This document shows positions 24,345 through 32,309 of a stretch of DNA of 64,000 nt, in pieces. The notes below the pieces were generated by a model. It ran no database searches. It saw only the letters and a program-made list of their open reading frames with translations, and was not told the DNA's origin. Each line of letters starts with the position of its first letter. Position 1 is the stretch's first letter. This stretch comes from Asticcacaulis taihuensis. GTDB lineage: Bacteria; Pseudomonadota; Alphaproteobacteria; Caulobacterales; Caulobacteraceae. Made by a program: the position numbers and the translations under genes. Where the stretch lies: NCBI RefSeq assembly GCF_900100255.1, contig NZ_FMTS01000005.1, forward strand, positions 1-64,000. The letters run 5' to 3'.

Positions 24345-25862
24345 TTACCTGAACGGCGGCTCGTCGAAGGCCCTGAGCTTGCGGCTGTGCAGCTTCGGGC
24401 CGAAATCGCGCAATATGCCGACCGTCTCGATACCGATCCGGATATGTTCGGCGATTGCGCGCTCATAGAAATGATTGGCCTGGCCCGGCAGCTTCAGTTC
24501 GCCATGCAGCGGTTTGTCGGACACGCAGAGAAGCGTGCCGTAGGGGACACGGAAGCGATAGCCCTGCGCCGCCAATGTGGCCGATTCCATGTCGATGGCG
24601 ATGGCGCGTGACTGCGAAAACCGCCGGGCCGACAGCGAATATTTCAGTTCCCAGTTCCGGTCATCGGTAGTGACGACGGTGCCGGTGCGCAGGCGCTTTT
24701 TCAGGTCTTCGCCATCCTGACCGGTGACGCGCACCGCCGCCTGATGGAAGGCTTGTTGCACTTCGGCGATCGGTGGGATGGGAATTTCGATCGGCAACAC
24801 ATCGTCCATCACATGATCGTCGCGCAAGTAAGCGTGGGCCAGCACATAGTCGCCGATGCTCTGTGAGGCACGCAGGCCCCCGCAATGGCCGATCATGAGC
24901 CAGGCGTGCGGACGCATGACGGCCAGATGATCGGTGATGTTCTTGGCGTTGGACGGGCCAACGCCGATATTGACCAGCGAAATGCCCTGCCGGCCAGGCG
25001 CCATCAGGTGATAGGCCGGCATCTGGTGCTTGCGCCACGAGGAGCTGGCGATCAGGGCCTCCGGATCGGGCGTGTCCCTGGTGATGGTGAAATTGCCGCA
25101 GCAGGAGAGCGCGGTATAGGGGCTGTCTGGTTTTTTCAACTGCTCCAGCGCGTAGGCGACGAAGACATCGACATAGCGGTTATAGTTGGTCAGCAGGATA
25201 TAGCCCTGGGTGTGCTCGGCCGGGGTGCCGGTATAATGCTTCAGGCGGGCGATGGAAAAGTCGCTGCGCAGGCCGTCGAACAGCACCAGCGGATGGTGGC
25301 CTTCGGCGTCGATAAACGAAATGCCGTCGGCTACCTCATTGCCGATCAGGGCCAGTTCGGTGGCCGGGAAATGGCGGGAGAGGTCAATGGCCGAGACGCT
25401 GTTGAGATCGAGTCCGGCGCCATCGAGCACATACGGATAGGGGATTTCCTGATCGGACAGCGAAACTGTGCATTCGGCGCCATAGTCGCGGATCAAAAGA
25501 TCGAGCTGTTCCTCGATATAGTCGCCGAAAATATCCGGGCGGGTGATCGAGGAGGAATAGGTGCCGGGACGCGAGAAACGGGCATAGGCCCTGTTGACCT
25601 CCGGATGGCGGTTGGCCATGACCAGCGCCTCGTCTTCGTCATCGAGTACACCCTTCCAGACGATGGCCAGCTTGGGATAGCAGTAACGCCCGGCATCGCG
25701 TAAGGGCCGCGAAGGCTTCTGGCGGGTGGCGAGATAGGCTTGCAGGTCGGCCTGGAGGGCGGCCACGGCCTCGTCATAGATCTGGCGCAACTGGCGGACA
25801 ATTTCGCTTGCAGCGATTTGGGGGGAAGTCTGCGGCGTAGTCGTTTTCTTTTCTTTTTTCAT
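24345..25862 (-). CDS. amn: AMP nucleosidase
   Basis: Amn hydrolyses AMP to adenine and ribose 5-phosphate, controlling the adenylate pool. The 505-residue protein has the N-terminal AMP nucleosidase domain (to about 190) and the C-terminal phosphorylase-type catalytic domain: LVNIGVGPSNAKNITDHLAVMRPHAWLMIGHCGGLR, AIAIDMESATLAAQGYRFRVPYGTLLCVSDKPLHGELKLPG. It is full length. Only 24 bases separate its start from the displaced bioB 3' remnant, suggesting an ancestral bioB-amn operon. Confidence 0.95.
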   Translation of the reverse strand: MKKEKKTTTPQTSPQIAASEIVRQLRQIYDEAVAALQADLQAYLATRQKPSRPLRDAGRYCYPKLAIVWKGVLDDEDEALVMANRHPEVNRAYARFSRPGTYSSSITRPDIFGDYIEEQLDLLIRDYGAECTVSLSDQEIPYPYVLDGAGLDLNSVSAIDLSRHFPATELALIGNEVADGISFIDAEGHHPLVLFDGLRSDFSIARLKHYTGTPAEHTQGYILLTNYNRYVDVFVAYALEQLKKPDSPYTALSCCGNFTITRDTPDPEALIASSSWRKHQMPAYHLMAPGRQGISLVNIGVGPSNAKNITDHLAVMRPHAWLMIGHCGGLRASQSIGDYVLAHAYLRDDHVMDDVLPIEIPIPPIAEVQQAFHQAAVRVTGQDGEDLKKRLRTGTVVTTDDRNWELKYSLSARRFSQSRAIAIDMESATLAAQGYRFRVPYGTLLCVSDKPLHGELKLPGQANHFYERAIAEHIRIGIETVGILRDFGPKLHSRKLRAFDEPPFR

Positions 25863-25886
25863 GCCTTTTGCATAGCACGCCGAACG

Positions 25887-25955
25887 TCAATTTTCTATGA
25901 CGCCCATCGGCCGCAGGCGCAGTTCGCGCAGCAAATGGACGTCGGTGCAGGGCAC
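25887..25955 (-). pseudogene. Displaced 3' end of bioB
   Basis: On the minus strand this stretch reads PCTDVHLLRELRLRPMGVIEN then a stop, which aligns with the C-terminus of the intact BioB ([25 protein letters not shown]). It is G+C-rich like the host genes and lies directly ahead of amn. The simplest reading is that it is the original bioB end, cut off by insertion of the A+T-rich segment to its right. Confidence 0.75.
25928..25953. repeat. Direct repeat, left copy, flanking the A+T-rich insert
   Basis: A 26-base stretch starting GCAGCAAATGG matches 27493-27518 with two mismatches. It lies in the bioB remnant and codes for the same residues as the copy in bioB. Confidence 0.75.
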
Positions 25956-27492
25956 TATTTGATAAAATAATCAGGAAGAAAGAGTCTCAGCTTGACGGCT
26001 AATTTCACTTTATAATAGACTCACTGAGCGCTCAACTTCATAACGAAGTCGATGATTGGTTTGATCCAATATAGAAAGGCATATTTTTCACTGAAAGCAA
26101 TTATAGTCGCACTGTTATTTATCAGCCAACTCAGCGCCAAAATGCCAATAGTACTTTTCATGCCATCTTTAGCAATTTCTCCAAACAAGGAAGCGGCCTT
26201 TCGCGGAACCGATGAAATGTACCTAAGTCCCTGGCGGCAAACCTCTGATATAACATTGGAAATGCCTTGAAAGATACCGTAATCTAGTTTGCTTGAATTG
26301 CCTAAATCTCGCTTATCCGCTTTTAACTCGTCGAGTAATTCAAGAATATCATGATCGAACAGCGGCACTTCCAAAAGCCCATAAAATACCTCAAGAATCT
26401 CCGTACTATCTTTTATTTGCTCAATTTCAGCAGATTCAGCATATTGCTGCCAAGCTTCAAAATTTCTTAGAAAAATTTCGCATTGTAGAATCGCGCTAAC
26501 AACTTGTCGCGACAAGAAAGCCCCGAACTCTTCTGAAATTGCATCCTTAAAGGATTCCGCAACCCCTACATACACCCCGAATCGGATCGGTGAAAATGTC
26601 GTCGACTCCTTAGATATTTCATTCACGCACTTTTCGAAGGCTTTTAGCACACGTTTATCGCAGTTGGAGCGATTCAATTCCTCCAATGTGTCGGTTAAAA
26701 CTTCACCCAGTGCCGATGCGGCGTCAGTAATTGAGGCATTGCTAACGCGAGATTGAAACCTTGCTGGTACTTTGCGCTTGAATGCATGTTTAGTCGCAAC
26801 TACTTCGAGCGGAGCTGGCCGTTGTGGCGGAAGAGTCTGAAGTAATTCTGATAACTCGCCTACTTGGAGTTCAGTCACATCGATTTCAATTAGTTCCTCG
26901 GCGATATCGAACAACGCTTCTAATGAATCTTCTAAATTTTCTAAAAACGAAGCGCCTGAATCTAATATAGATTCATTTGAATCAAAAATATTTAAAACTA
27001 TACCTGAAGCGTTTAACTCAGTAATGACTTCATTCAAAGTAGATACGCAGGTTTCAATTTTTGAGAAAAAGTACTCTTTATGATCGCTGTATCCATGCTT
27101 GGCGACAATATGATCCACTTTTTCACGAGCATTATCAATATCAGATAGATAATTCCAGAAAGCGACATCAAATTCGTCAAACTGACCTGTGAACGCGCTA
27201 ACATCTTTAAATATACGCTTAGCCACTTCGTAGCTTGTTTGATCATTCGCCCCAGCTAAGCTTCTCCTTACCCATTCGTAAAGAGTTCGGTAGCCGTCAA
27301 AGACAGCAGTTTGCATCTCTATAAAGCGAGCAACTTTACTTCCAATTTCGCTTTGATTTGATGTTTTTATTTGAGTAGCCATTGGAGGCTCCTGACCACT
27401 TGGTGCGCTTGGTAAGTAGCTCCATCTGCGAATCAAATGCTATGAAATATTCGCATTTGTAGCCATTCTCATTGGCTTGAGATTGAGCACCT
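25954..27492. mobile_element. A+T-rich insert of about 1.5 kb at the 3' end of bioB
   Basis: The segment is flanked by the 26-base direct repeats and is clearly lower in G+C than its neighbours. It contains one gene and supplies the last 17 codons of bioB, which are likewise A+T-rich. No integrase or transposase gene is inside, so it could be a small integrase-dependent cargo unit or a homologous-recombination import. Confidence 0.6.
26021..27382 (-). CDS. Unknown 453-residue, mostly helical protein with C-terminal membrane hairpin
   Basis: I do not recognise the family. From ATG 27382 (AGGAG nine bases upstream) the protein is acidic, largely predicted helical and poor in Gly and Pro, with heptad-like stretches (EVITELNASGIVLNIFDSNESIL ... 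LENLEDSLEALFDIAEELIEIDV). A short Pro-rich linker near 190-200 is followed by a second helical domain. The last 60 residues hold two hydrophobic segments (STIGILALSWLINNSATIIAF and FLYWIKPIIDFVMKL). There are no visible nuclease, ATPase or transferase motifs. Codon use is A+T-rich, unlike every neighbour. A soluble sensor joined to a membrane hairpin carried by a small insert would suit a phage-defence effector, but that is speculation. Confidence 0.8.
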   Translation of the reverse strand: MATQIKTSNQSEIGSKVARFIEMQTAVFDGYRTLYEWVRRSLAGANDQTSYEVAKRIFKDVSAFTGQFDEFDVAFWNYLSDIDNAREKVDHIVAKHGYSDHKEYFFSKIETCVSTLNEVITELNASGIVLNIFDSNESILDSGASFLENLEDSLEALFDIAEELIEIDVTELQVGELSELLQTLPPQRPAPLEVVATKHAFKRKVPARFQSRVSNASITDAASALGEVLTDTLEELNRSNCDKRVLKAFEKCVNEISKESTTFSPIRFGVYVGVAESFKDAISEEFGAFLSRQVVSAILQCEIFLRNFEAWQQYAESAEIEQIKDSTEILEVFYGLLEVPLFDHDILELLDELKADKRDLGNSSKLDYGIFQGISNVISEVCRQGLRYISSVPRKAASLFGEIAKDGMKSTIGILALSWLINNSATIIAFSEKYAFLYWIKPIIDFVMKLSAQ

Positions 27493-28438
27493 GCAGCAAA
27501 TGGGCGTCGGTGCCGGGCTGCGGATTGGGCGTGGTCAGGAGGGTGTCACCGATAAAGATCGAGTTGGCGCCGGCCAGGAAACACAGGGCCTGAAGTTCCT
27601 CGCTCATTTCGTTGCGACCGGCCGAAAGGCGCACCATAGACTTCGGGCAGAGAATACGCGCCACAGCGATGGTGCGGACAAACTCGATGCCGGAAATGCC
27701 ACCATCGTTGCCGACCTTATCCCCCAGAGGTGTACCCGAAATGGCAACCAGGTTATTGATCGGAATGGAATCCGGATGGTGAGGCAGCGTGGCCAGTTGA
27801 TGCAGGAACGACACCCGGTCCGCGCGCGCCTCGCCCATCCCCATGATGCCACCGCAGCAGGTCTTCATGCCGACATCGGAAACCGCCTGAAGCGTATCCA
27901 GCCGTTCCTGATAGGTGCGGGTGGTGACCACCTGATCGTAGTATTCCGGCGAGGTATCGAGATTGTGGTTGTAATAGTCGAGCCCAGCCTCTTTCAGGGC
28001 ACGTGCCTGATCCGGGGTGATCATGCCGAGCGTGGCGCAGGTCTCCAGACCCATTGCCTTGACTCCGCCGATCATGGCGGCGAGCGCCGGCACATCGCGG
28101 TCCTTCAGGTCGCGCCACGCCGCACCCATGCAGAAGCGCTGTGCGCCACCCTCTTTCGCGGTCCGCGCTTCGGATAGTACCTTCTCGACCGCCATCAGCT
28201 TGCCGGCTTTCAGGCCGGTATCGAAATGGGCCGATTGCGAACAGTAGCCGCAGTTTTCGGCGCAGCCGCCGGTTTTCACCGAAAGCAGTTGCGACAACTG
28301 AACTTCCGATGGATCGAAACTCTGGCGATGCACGCTTGCCGCCTGGAAGACCAGTTCCATGAAAGGCAGGTCGAAAAGGGCAGCGATCTCGTCCTTGGAC
28401 CAATCGTGGCGGAGTGTAAAAGCGGGTGCGTTCATCAT
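27440..28438 (-). CDS. bioB: Biotin synthase
   Basis: BioB inserts sulfur into dethiobiotin by radical SAM chemistry. The 332-residue protein has the SAM-cluster motif [16 protein letters not shown] (CxxxCxxC), the second-cluster cysteines ([28 protein letters not shown]) and the Arg of VRLSAGR. It starts at ATG 28438 or 28435 behind AAGGA. The final 17 codons are unusually A+T-rich and appear to have been replaced by those of the inserted segment, while a native-looking end survives at 25887. The active-site core is unaffected. Confidence 0.95.
   Translation of the reverse strand: MMNAPAFTLRHDWSKDEIAALFDLPFMELVFQAASVHRQSFDPSEVQLSQLLSVKTGGCAENCGYCSQSAHFDTGLKAGKLMAVEKVLSEARTAKEGGAQRFCMGAAWRDLKDRDVPALAAMIGGVKAMGLETCATLGMITPDQARALKEAGLDYYNHNLDTSPEYYDQVVTTRTYQERLDTLQAVSDVGMKTCCGGIMGMGEARADRVSFLHQLATLPHHPDSIPINNLVAISGTPLGDKVGNDGGISGIEFVRTIAVARILCPKSMVRLSAGRNEMSEELQALCFLAGANSIFIGDTLLTTPNPQPGTDAHLLQVLNLKPMRMATNANIS
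27493..27518. repeat. Direct repeat, right copy, inside bioB
   Basis: Matches 25928-25953 with two mismatches. It marks the probable crossover point in bioB. Confidence 0.75.
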
Positions 28439-28524
28439 CAAATCCTTAGCTTTGCGCCTTGATTAGTCCAATTGCGCCATGCCGGCACCCAAATTCTGCT
28501 CATTTCCGTCGATAACCTGCTGTC

Positions 28525-29376
28525 ATGACCCTCGATCGCCGCCAAATTCTGACCACCCTTACAGCCATTGGTTTTATGGCGCCTGCGGTTCGCGCCGAGG
28601 AACTGGGCTTTAATCTGCGCCTGACCAATGAGGGGCTGGTCATGCCGGTAATGGTCCGCAGGCAACCCTTACGGGGTATCCTCGATTGTGGGGCCAGCGC
28701 CACCCTGATGGATGCCGGCGTCGCTGAAAAACTGGGCCTGATCGCTGTCAGTGAACGCCGCGGGCAAGCGGTCTATGGTCAGATCACCGCCGGAGAAAGT
28801 GCGCCCGTGGTTATTCGTGCCGGCGATGCCGCCTATACCGTGCCGGTCATGATCCTGCCGATGAAACAGGCAGGCCTCACTTCGGACATGCTGATCGGCC
28901 GCGATATTCTGAACCACTATCCGCTCGATCTTGATGGCCCCGCACGCCGGGCCAGTTTCCGCCGCCCGCGGCCCGCCGTCGGCATGAGGGGCCTTGACCT
29001 GTCGCGGAGTCCGAACGGCGCCCTTGTGGTGGATATGGAATTGGAGGGCCGTCCGGTCCGCGCCAGCCTCGATACCGGGGTCAGTGCTCCCCTGATCTTA
29101 AAACGCGACTGGGCCGAGCGTCACGGCCTGCTGGCGGGGCGCCCGCAATCGACGACCCTGGGCGGCGATGTCAATGGCCTGCGTGAACTGATCCTTAGCC
29201 CGGTGCGCAATATCCAGATTGGCGGCACAGCCTTCCATGATCTCACTGCGGAAATTTCCGACAATGTGCTGGAACATGATGTCACGGTCGGGCTCGATGT
29301 GCTGCGCCGCCTGCATACCTACTGGGATGTGCCGGCCGGAAAGCTGTGGCTGGCCCCTTCTGCCGGGCACATATAA
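28525..29376 (+). CDS. Two-domain retropepsin-like aspartyl protease, exported
   Basis: The 283-residue protein has two repeats of the pepsin/retropepsin half fold. The first has DCG (Asp54, ILDCGASATLMD) in place of DTG, the second has a standard DTG (Asp183, SLDTGVSAPLI). Each is followed by a strand-loop with a LxGRD- or VGLDV-type motif. The N-terminus MTLDRRQILTTLTAIGFMAPAVRA resembles a Tat signal with twin Arg. It is probably a periplasmic peptidase of unknown target. The last codons overlap the palindrome in the ahcY promoter. Confidence 0.8.
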   Translation: MTLDRRQILTTLTAIGFMAPAVRAEELGFNLRLTNEGLVMPVMVRRQPLRGILDCGASATLMDAGVAEKLGLIAVSERRGQAVYGQITAGESAPVVIRAGDAAYTVPVMILPMKQAGLTSDMLIGRDILNHYPLDLDGPARRASFRRPRPAVGMRGLDLSRSPNGALVVDMELEGRPVRASLDTGVSAPLILKRDWAERHGLLAGRPQSTTLGGDVNGLRELILSPVRNIQIGGTAFHDLTAEISDNVLEHDVTVGLDVLRRLHTYWDVPAGKLWLAPSAGHI

Positions 29377-29392
29377 AGATATCTTTATATGT
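29369..29392. promoter_or_regulatory. 24-bp perfect palindrome upstream of ahcY (candidate SahR-type operator)
   Basis: Half-site ACATATAAAGAT and its exact complement, centred between 29380 and 29381, 65 bases before the ahcY start. It overlaps the stop codon of the preceding gene. ArsR-family SahR repressors bind palindromes with an AAGATATCTT-like centre in front of ahcY and methionine genes in Proteobacteria. The link to SahR is from memory of that motif. Confidence 0.65.
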
Positions 29393-29456
29393 TTATTGCC
29401 AATTCGCTGCCGGATCGCTATAAGCCGTCTCATATCTCTTGAAACGGAATCCGATC

Positions 29457-30848
29457 ATGGCCGACTTTATTGTAAAAGACCTCTCGCTCGCCGCCTTTGG
29501 CCGCAAGGAAATCGACATCGCCGAGGGCGAAATGCCGGGCCTGATGGCCACGCGCGAGGAGTTCGGCAAGGACAAGCCGCTGAAGGGCGCGCGCATCGCC
29601 GGTTCGCTGCACATGACGATCCAGACCGCCGTGCTGATCGAAACCCTGCAGGCCTTGGGCGCCGAAGTGCGCTGGGCCTCGTGCAACATCTTCTCGACGC
29701 AGGACCATGCCGCCGCCGCCATCGCCGCCAAAGGTACGCCGGTCTTCGCCATCAAGGGTGAAACCCTTGAAGAATACTGGGACTATGCGCACAAGATCTT
29801 TGAATGGCACGACGGCGGCTATCCCAACCTTATCCTCGATGACGGCGGCGACGCCACGCTTCTCTGCGTTTTGGGCCCGAAGGCCGAACAGAACCCGGCC
29901 CTGCTGGACAATCCGCAGAACGAGGAAGAGGAAGCGCTCTACAAGGTCATGAAGCGCTACCTGAAGGAAAAGCCGGGCTTCTATTCGGCCATCCGTGACG
30001 CCATCAAGGGCGTTTCCGAGGAAACCACCACGGGCGTTCACCGCCTCTATGCCATGGCGCAGAAGGGCGACCTGCCGTTCCCGGCCATCAATGTCAATGA
30101 CTCGGTCACCAAGTCGAAGTTCGACAACCTCTATGGCTGCCGCGAATCCCTGGTCGACGCTATCCGCCGCGCCACCGATGTCATGCTCGCCGGCAAGGTC
30201 GCCGTGGTGCTCGGCTATGGCGATGTCGGCAAGGGCTCAGCCGCTTCGTTGCGCAATGGCGGCGCCCGCGTCATCGTCACCGAAGTCGACCCCATCTGCG
30301 CACTGCAGGCCGCGATGGAAGGCTATGAGGTCCGCACGGTTGAAGAGGTGGCCTCAACTGCCGATATCTTTGTCACCTGCACCGGCAACAAGGACGTGCT
30401 GCGCCTGGAACATATGCGCGAAATGAAGCACAACGCCATCGTCTGCAACATCGGTCACTTCGACTCGGAAATCCAGATCGCCGCCCTGCGCAATTTCAAG
30501 TGGGACGAGATCAAGCCGCAGGTCCACCATGTCGAATTCCCGGATGGCAAGAAGATCATCGTGCTCTCCGAAGGCCGCCTCGTGAACCTGGGCAATGCCA
30601 CCGGCCATCCGTCCTTCGTGATGTCGGCTTCGTTCACCAACCAGACCTTGGCGCAGATCGAGCTGTGGGTGAACGGCAAGACCTATGACAAGTCGGTCTA
30701 TACCCTGCCGAAGCACCTCGATGAAAAGGTGGCCCTGCTGCACCTGGCCAAGCTGGGTGCGAAACTGACCGTGCTGAACCAGGAACAGGCCGACTATATC
30801 GGCGTGCCGGTCGATGGCCCGTTCAAGCCGGATCACTACCGTTACTAA
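29457..30848 (+). CDS. ahcY: S-adenosylhomocysteine hydrolase
   Basis: AhcY splits S-adenosylhomocysteine to adenosine and homocysteine, keeping methylation cycles running. The 463-residue NAD-dependent enzyme shows [15 protein letters not shown], the NAD-binding [37 protein letters not shown], and the C-terminal KPDHYRY that completes the neighbour's cofactor site. ATG 29457 begins the conserved [12 protein letters not shown]; the upstream in-frame ATG at 29439 is less likely. It carries the long insert typical of proteobacterial enzymes. Confidence 0.96.
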   Translation: MADFIVKDLSLAAFGRKEIDIAEGEMPGLMATREEFGKDKPLKGARIAGSLHMTIQTAVLIETLQALGAEVRWASCNIFSTQDHAAAAIAAKGTPVFAIKGETLEEYWDYAHKIFEWHDGGYPNLILDDGGDATLLCVLGPKAEQNPALLDNPQNEEEEALYKVMKRYLKEKPGFYSAIRDAIKGVSEETTTGVHRLYAMAQKGDLPFPAINVNDSVTKSKFDNLYGCRESLVDAIRRATDVMLAGKVAVVLGYGDVGKGSAASLRNGGARVIVTEVDPICALQAAMEGYEVRTVEEVASTADIFVTCTGNKDVLRLEHMREMKHNAIVCNIGHFDSEIQIAALRNFKWDEIKPQVHHVEFPDGKKIIVLSEGRLVNLGNATGHPSFVMSASFTNQTLAQIELWVNGKTYDKSVYTLPKHLDEKVALLHLAKLGAKLTVLNQEQADYIGVPVDGPFKPDHYRY

Positions 30849-30858
30849 GCCGGCATGG

Positions 30859-30890
30859 ACCGGTGCAAAGGTGAACGCCTTTGCACCGGT
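30859..30890 (+). terminator. Hairpin after ahcY
   Basis: 13-bp arms ACCGGTGCAAAGG and its complement with a six-base loop, 10 bases after the stop. The following T-stretch is broken (GATTTGCTTG), so its strength is uncertain. Confidence 0.7.
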
Positions 30891-30955
30891 GATTTGCTTG
30901 CGCTCTTCTGTGGCGAACGGCCACCAGGGGGCACACTGACCTCGATGGCTTAGCC

Positions 30956-31999
30956 TCAGTTCGCAGATAAAGAGGCCGGCCGCGCATCGGCGGGTGCCTG
31001 CGGGGCGGTGGCGGCGTCCGCGGCGCGTTTGTCAGCGCGGGCTTTTTCCAGCCGCTCTTTTGCCCTGGCGATCAGCGCCTTGTTTTCGGCCCGCTCGGCC
31101 TGCATCAGCTCGACCGACGCCTTCATCAGCCGGATGGGAATGAAGTGGTCGTCGTCCTCCGGCGCGAAGCCCCCCAGTTCCAGCGCTTTCAGGATATTGC
31201 GCTGCCGGTCGCCTTCCGCGCCCGGCGACCGGCCATAGCTCAGGAAGAAGGAACGCAGCTTTTCACGTGTTACCGGGTCGAGATCATCCCGATAGATCAG
31301 CACGTCTTCCGGCAGGGCCTCTGACGCCCAGATGACCTTCACCCTGGCAAAGCGCTCTGGGGCGTTTTTCCGCAGGGCCTGGAGGATATCGGTATCGACG
31401 GCCACGGCATTCAGCTTGCCGGATATCACGCCGTCGATGTTTTCATCCGCCGTGCCGGTCATCACAGCCTTGAAGCAGGTCTTCATATTGATCCGGTTCG
31501 GCTGGAAGAAATAGTAGAGCGGCGCCTGTCCCGAAGCGGCGGCCCGGCGTTCACCAAGGCCAAGGGTGAGCTTGCGATTGCATTTCAGCAGGTCTTCCGC
31601 CTTCAACTTCGAGGCGGCCGGCACAATGATCAGGCTCTGGTAGGCGGTGATCCCTTCCGCTCCGGCGAAAACAGCGCCATGGCCGCGCCCCAGCACCTCG
31701 GCGCCGCTCAGGTTGGTGAACCAGCCCGCCTGGGCCTTTTTCGTCTGGAACGTCAGCACCTGGGCGTCGTAATTGGCGGAAGGGACAATTTTCACCTTCA
31801 GACCGGTCTGTTTTTGAAGGTCCGCCACGACGGGCGCCCACAGGGCCTGGGTTCGCACGTCATCGCTGGAGAGGACGGAAAAGGCGATTTCGCGGCGGGC
31901 TTCGATGCCGTTTCCCAGACGCTCGCACGCGGACAGGCCAAGGCACGCCGTGATCAGCGCGCCCGCCAGGGCCTTATGTGATAAAGCGTACAAGGTCAT
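30956..31999 (-). CDS. PhnD/TauA-like phosphate- or phosphonate-type substrate-binding lipoprotein
   Basis: The 347-residue lipoprotein has lipobox GLSAC with Cys25, followed by a type II periplasmic-binding fold of the PhnD family (FSVLSSDDVRTQALWAPVVADLQKQTGLKVKIVPSANYDAQV ... GWFTNLSGAEVLGRG ... AVAVDTDILQAL). The C-terminal 60 residues are a charged helix with an Ala/Pro tail not usual for transport-only binding proteins. No permease or ATPase gene is adjacent. It may act in sensing or with a distant transporter. Confidence 0.82.
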   Translation of the reverse strand: MTLYALSHKALAGALITACLGLSACERLGNGIEARREIAFSVLSSDDVRTQALWAPVVADLQKQTGLKVKIVPSANYDAQVLTFQTKKAQAGWFTNLSGAEVLGRGHGAVFAGAEGITAYQSLIIVPAASKLKAEDLLKCNRKLTLGLGERRAAASGQAPLYYFFQPNRINMKTCFKAVMTGTADENIDGVISGKLNAVAVDTDILQALRKNAPERFARVKVIWASEALPEDVLIYRDDLDPVTREKLRSFFLSYGRSPGAEGDRQRNILKALELGGFAPEDDDHFIPIRLMKASVELMQAERAENKALIARAKERLEKARADKRAADAATAPQAPADARPASLSAN

Positions 32000-32309
32000 G
32001 AACCGCCATCCCCCTCCCGTTTGAAACCTGACCGGCCCGAATTAGATCGCCCCCGGAATCATATGGGGCATCTTACCCTGCTGGCAACCGGTTTGATGGG
32101 CGTGCGGCCGGTCCGGTGCAAATTTTACATCCGGGTCGGGTTTATCCCTTTACATGCGCAACTATTCCACTATTTTATGCGCCACTTCCGGCGGACCCCG
32201 AGTTCAAATGGTCCTGCCTCATTTCCTTCGCAAAGATATTGTATCTTTGAGAGAATTGAGGCTCAGGCATCGCTGCTAACGCCGGTCTGGGTTTAACTTA
32301 TCTAAGGGT
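32000..32309 (+). promoter_or_regulatory. Structured 5' leader of the ornithine decarboxylase gene
   Basis: About 310 bases without a clear gene. From 32205 to 32275 nested complementarity is visible: CAAAGATA/TATCTTTG forms a tight hairpin inside a GCCTCA ... TGAGGC stem. A short open frame of 39 codons (32177-32296, starting MRHFRRTP) ends 13 bases before the decarboxylase. Alphaproteobacterial ornithine decarboxylase genes are known to carry the speF leader motif; whether this is that motif needs a covariance search. Confidence 0.45.

Noticed and set aside
29377-29456. SAH riboswitch in front of ahcY
   Set aside because: Only about 80 bases of leader, dominated by a perfect DNA palindrome; I see no SAH-riboswitch core.
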